Assembly: GCA_023392185.1 (NCBI GenBank)
Contig: JAEVZP010000183.1
Span: 1 to 9,338, forward strand
From: Bacteroidota bacterium
GTDB lineage: Bacteria > Bacteroidota > Bacteroidia > Chitinophagales > Chitinophagaceae
Reading direction: 5' to 3'
DNA: 9,338 bases
Made by a program: the position numbers and the translations under genes. Under the pieces are notes generated by a model. The model was not told the origin of the DNA. It ran no database searches and saw only the letters and a program-made list of their open reading frames with translations. Positions 7,801 to 9,338 of the stretch are shown here, piece by piece. Each line of letters opens with the position of its first letter. Position 1 is the stretch's first letter.

Positions 7801-7853
7801 GCCTGCGCGAAAAAAGGCAGGAGTGAAAGGAGAAAGGTGCTCCGGAATTTCAT
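4842..7853 (-). CDS. Secreted M1-family zinc metallopeptidase with predicted C-terminal outer-membrane beta-barrel
   Basis: The product has 1003 residues. A signal peptide (MKFR, hydrophobic LLSLLPFF, then AQA18 before Q19) sends it across the inner membrane. Residues of about 20-250 look like the N-terminal beta domain of M1 enzymes. The gluzincin core has the substrate-binding GGGMEYP at 339-345, in place of the GAMEN motif of classical aminopeptidases, then H364-E365-AG-H368 and, 18 residues on, E387 (in WLDEG), giving the HExxH-x18-E zinc site. Y459 in YYK matches the transition-state tyrosine. All key residues are present, so the enzyme should be active on peptides. From about residue 605 to the end the sequence becomes an alternation of Gly/aromatic-rich strands and charged loops, as in outer-membrane barrels, which would anchor the peptidase in the outer membrane (inference). 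The ATG at 7853 is chosen because the leader begins there. The gene converges on the helicase gene and diverges from glyA; a weak -7-like TAGTATTG lies at 7879-7886 on this strand. Confidence 0.88.
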   Translation of the reverse strand: MKFRSTFLLSLLPFFAQAQTQKPYFQQRVDTRMQVALNDTTHELTATAEYRYTNNSPDTLRTLYFHLYPNAYKNDRTAFNTQQIENGKTDFYYSKEAQKGGFRELDFGTAGTLRPYQDDSVRNADQGELLLNDPILPGETRTFSARFRVKIPDVFSRFGHTKQAYFITQWFPKPAVYDREGWHVMPYLDQGEFFAEFGSYDVEITLPQNYVVLATGNLQTESEIRWLDSLSRVPFAAYKDARDTFPKSVPFTKTIRFTEDHIHDFALFADKRFIVRKDSLQAPGNDFYTTTWTGFLPPDSTYWKKGNDYLKAALRIYSENLGPYPYRTIKAVEGDMKAGGGMEYPTVTVIDRQASSALKTVVIHEAGHNWFQGILASNERRYPWLDEGLNSFYEWKTVQAYNEATRDTAAKPKGISKNAFREPTAETIFYYELAKTGLDQPLNLPSEAYREPNYGGDVYYKTAAWLRWLEGYMGPENLRAAMQDYYATWKFRHPAPEDFFAHLQKHSPKSLDWFLDNAFTTTEPVDFALRKKRSLADSVLLSIKNKNAFAAPAGVLGIKGDSVAAEAWTAPFSGTTTIALPGGNYDRIVLSDAIPDVTSANNSTRRGLALGIAGGFRTGYKTKIWATPALGYNVYDGVQAGVLIHNIFALPQSNFRFALAPTYAFRSKSLTGTASAGYFWFPQSGAFQSIGLQADLKSYHYNESGLNIPELLLARYTRLAPELSFIFRNKDPRSPVTRSLSARAYGIWEQGFQFHRDAADQLFRPALVEKKFAYGRLRYEHRNERTLHPFGYALEAHGGEDFLKLMAEGNLRIDYHRKGQFLTARAFAGKVTALSGKPLPRRYALHASYTGANDYLYDGTYLGRSEREGFAAHQFGLQEGGLKMPTPYYANPLGETNNWLASLNLTTTIPYLPLRLFFDVATFSDAEKLNPSGSKVLYDGGVSLHLPYNIVSVYWPFLVSGDYKDYLRSVHGKSGLPQTIMFQVNLHNVNWLRFTGKAIQKVL

Positions 7854-8119
7854 GGCGCAAAGGTGCGGGTTTTGCTATCAATACTATTAAGGAAAACTGT
7901 AAATAAGCGCTTGTTTTGAATGCATCCCTTAGATTTCTGACAGTCCTGTTTGGGAAGCAAAATCTGAATAGGCCTTTCAGCAGGCGCCTCTTCGATAAGT
8001 GCGTTGCGAATCGGATCCCTGTAAATTCATCCGCCGAAGACAAGGCATACCTCCTCTCTGCCAACCCCTGACCCCCGGGTTCCTAATCCCTCTTTCCTGT
8101 CTTACCTTGCGCCTTACCT
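7854..8119. other. Divergent intergenic region between the peptidase gene and glyA
   Basis: These 266 bases must hold the promoters of both flanking genes. On the minus strand TAGTATTG (7879-7886) differs by one base from the TAnnTTTG -7 consensus and would give a leader of about 20 bases for the peptidase, but no TTG is seen at the -33 distance. On the plus strand no convincing promoter or ribosome binding site is seen before the glyA ATG. I see no riboswitch-like paired structure, no repeat and no small gene. None of the TTCCGGAA palindromes falls here. Confidence 0.5.
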
Positions 8120-9338
8120 ATGGCTACCAATACTTCTCAACGCGATACCGGGATTTTTCAACTTATCGACGAAGAATTCGAACGGCAGCAACGCGGCCTC
8201 GAACTGATCGCTTCCGAAAACTTTACCTCTTTGCAGGTGATGGAAGCAATGGGCAATGTGATGACCAACAAATACGCCGAAGGCTATCCCGGACGGCGGT
8301 ACTACGGCGGTTGTGAAGTGGTGGATAAAAGCGAGCAGCTGGCTATCGACCGCGCCAAAGAAATCTTTGGCTGTGCCTGGGCCAACGTGCAGCCCCACAG
8401 CGGCGCACAGGCCAACGCGGCTGTTTTCCTTGCCTGCCTGCAACCGGGCGATACCATCCTGGGGCTCGACCTGAGCATGGGCGGTCACCTCACCCACGGC
8501 TCGGCGGTCAATTTTTCCGGAAAACTGTACCATCCGGTGTTCTACGGCGTGAAGAAAGAAGACGGCCGCGTAGATTATGAGATGCTGGAAGCACAGGCCC
8601 GCGAGCACAAGCCGAAAATGATTATCTGCGGTGCCTCGGCTTACAGCCGCGACTGGGATTATGCCCGCATCCGTAGAGTAGCCGACGAGGTAGGCGCTGT
8701 TCTGCTGTGCGATATGAGCCATCCCGCCGGCCTTATTGCCGCCGGGCTGCTGCAAAACCCGCTGGAGCACTGCCATATCGTGACTTCGACGACCCACAAA
8801 ACCCTGCGTGGCCCGCGCGGCGGCATTATCCTCATGAAAGAAGATTTTGAAAACCCCTGGGGCCTCACCGGTCCGAAGGGCGAGCTGCGCACCATGACCC
8901 AACTGCTTGATCTGGCGGTTTTTCCGGGCATTCAGGGCGGACCGCTGGAGCACGTAATTGCTGCCAAAGCCGTTGCTTTTTTTGAAATCCTGCAACCGGA
9001 ATTCAAAGAATATCAGGCGCAAGTGCAGAAAAATGCGCAGGCGCTGGCCAAAGCTTTTGTAGAAAAGGATTATCACATTGTAAGTGGCGGCACCGACAAC
9101 CACCTCATTCTGATTGACCTGCGCAACAAAGGGATTTCCGGAAAAAAAGCGGAGAATACCCTGGTGAAGGCCGATATCACGCTGAACAAAAACATGGTTC
9201 CCTACGACGACAAATCGCCGTTTGTAACCTCCGGTATCCGCATCGGTGTGCCCGCCGTCACGACGCGCGGCATGAAAGAAGCCGATATGCAGAAGATCTG
9301 CGACTGGGTAGACCGCGTGCTGATGGCACCTGATGACG
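8120..9338 (+). CDS. glyA: Serine hydroxymethyltransferase, 3' end cut by the window
   Basis: This PLP enzyme converts serine and tetrahydrofolate to glycine and 5,10-methylene-tetrahydrofolate, the main source of one-carbon units for purine, thymidylate and methionine synthesis; it is cytosolic. The frame is open from the ATG at 8120 to the window edge (406 codons plus one base). Family proteins are about 420-430 residues, so only some 15-20 residues are missing. Visible signatures are IASEN at 30-34, KYAEGYPGRRYYGG at 51-64, the PHSGAQANAAV segment, D198 in CDMSHPAGL with H201, and K227 in STTHKTLRGPRGG, which forms the Schiff base with PLP. The segment NPWGLTGPKGELRTMTQLLDLAVFPG (given here as NPWG to FPG, about 256-281) has the longer form familiar from Bacteroidota SHMTs. 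No Shine-Dalgarno sequence precedes the ATG. The gene is divergent from the peptidase gene and carries two TTTCCGGAAA palindromes, both encoding Ser-Gly-Lys. Confidence 0.96.
   Translation, partial: MATNTSQRDTGIFQLIDEEFERQQRGLELIASENFTSLQVMEAMGNVMTNKYAEGYPGRRYYGGCEVVDKSEQLAIDRAKEIFGCAWANVQPHSGAQANAAVFLACLQPGDTILGLDLSMGGHLTHGSAVNFSGKLYHPVFYGVKKEDGRVDYEMLEAQAREHKPKMIICGASAYSRDWDYARIRRVADEVGAVLLCDMSHPAGLIAAGLLQNPLEHCHIVTSTTHKTLRGPRGGIILMKEDFENPWGLTGPKGELRTMTQLLDLAVFPGIQGGPLEHVIAAKAVAFFEILQPEFKEYQAQVQKNAQALAKAFVEKDYHIVSGGTDNHLILIDLRNKGISGKKAENTLVKADITLNKNMVPYDDKSPFVTSGIRIGVPAVTTRGMKEADMQKICDWVDRVLMAPDD

Larger units (their letters stand above)
442..9143. repeat. Dispersed highly iterated palindrome TTCCGGAA (17 copies)
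   Basis: Exact copies start at 442, 701, 848, 1145, 1573, 1597, 2338, 2712, 3665, 4089, 4799, 5054, 5345, 5668, 5724, 8515 and 9136. Twelve are flanked by T and A to give TTTCCGGAAA. Fifteen lie inside genes, in all three codon phases (Phe-Arg-Lys/Asn four times, Ser-Gly seven times, Pro-Glu four times), and two lie between genes. Seven more sites share the TCCGGA core. No copy falls between 5732 and 8514. The span given here is from first to last copy, not a continuous element. Confidence 0.9.

Noticed and set aside
7738..8064. A 108-codon minus-strand frame across the peptidase start and the divergent spacer
   Set aside because: It overlaps the peptidase signal peptide in another frame, has no recognisable domain and would occupy the promoter region.
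7990..8119. Possible riboswitch or attenuator before glyA
   Set aside because: Only a 5-bp inverted pair (CGGAT and ATCCG) and short palindromes are seen; no multi-stem structure or conserved aptamer motif could be recognised.
8114..9103. A 329-codon open frame on the minus strand
   Set aside because: It is antisense to glyA, whose frame is unbroken and unmistakable; the minus-strand product resembles no family.

Overview
The window looks like a chromosomal segment of a Bacteroidota bacterium, perhaps of the Saprospiria/Chitinophagia type. The evidence is a serine hydroxymethyltransferase with the sequence style of that phylum, an M1 peptidase fused to a predicted outer-membrane barrel, a GxxExxY protein, a lipoprotein with a short lipobox leader, and no clear Shine-Dalgarno sequences before the starts. 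The phylum is an inference from protein style; no search was possible.

Layout. Bases 1-73 hold a cluster of ATCTGCG repeats. They are followed by a small PD-(D/E)XK-fold GxxExxY gene (88-465, +), and inverted copies of the same repeat lie on its other side (468-513). A convergent small lipoprotein gene (528-1079, -) comes next. Divergent from it is a large gene (1233-4724, +) for a Dna2-like protein: a RecB/Cas4-type nuclease domain joined to an SF1 Upf1-like helicase. It ends against a perfect 40-bp palindrome (4783-4822) that should terminate transcription from both sides. On the other side of that palindrome lies the convergent M1 metallopeptidase/barrel gene (4842-7853, -). A 266-base divergent spacer (7854-8119) separates it from glyA (8120 onward, +), which runs off the window about 15-20 codons before its expected end.

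The genes do not form an operon: neighbours are convergent or divergent at every junction and their roles are unrelated (nucleic-acid processing, envelope proteolysis, one-carbon metabolism). The feature that ties the window together is at DNA level. The 8-bp palindrome TTCCGGAA occurs 17 times, 12 of them as TTTCCGGAAA, where about 0.14 would be expected by chance for equal base frequencies. It lies in genes on both strands, in all three codon phases, in spacers and at the centre of the terminator. This resembles the highly iterated palindrome HIP1 of cyanobacteria and is the best candidate here for something undescribed.
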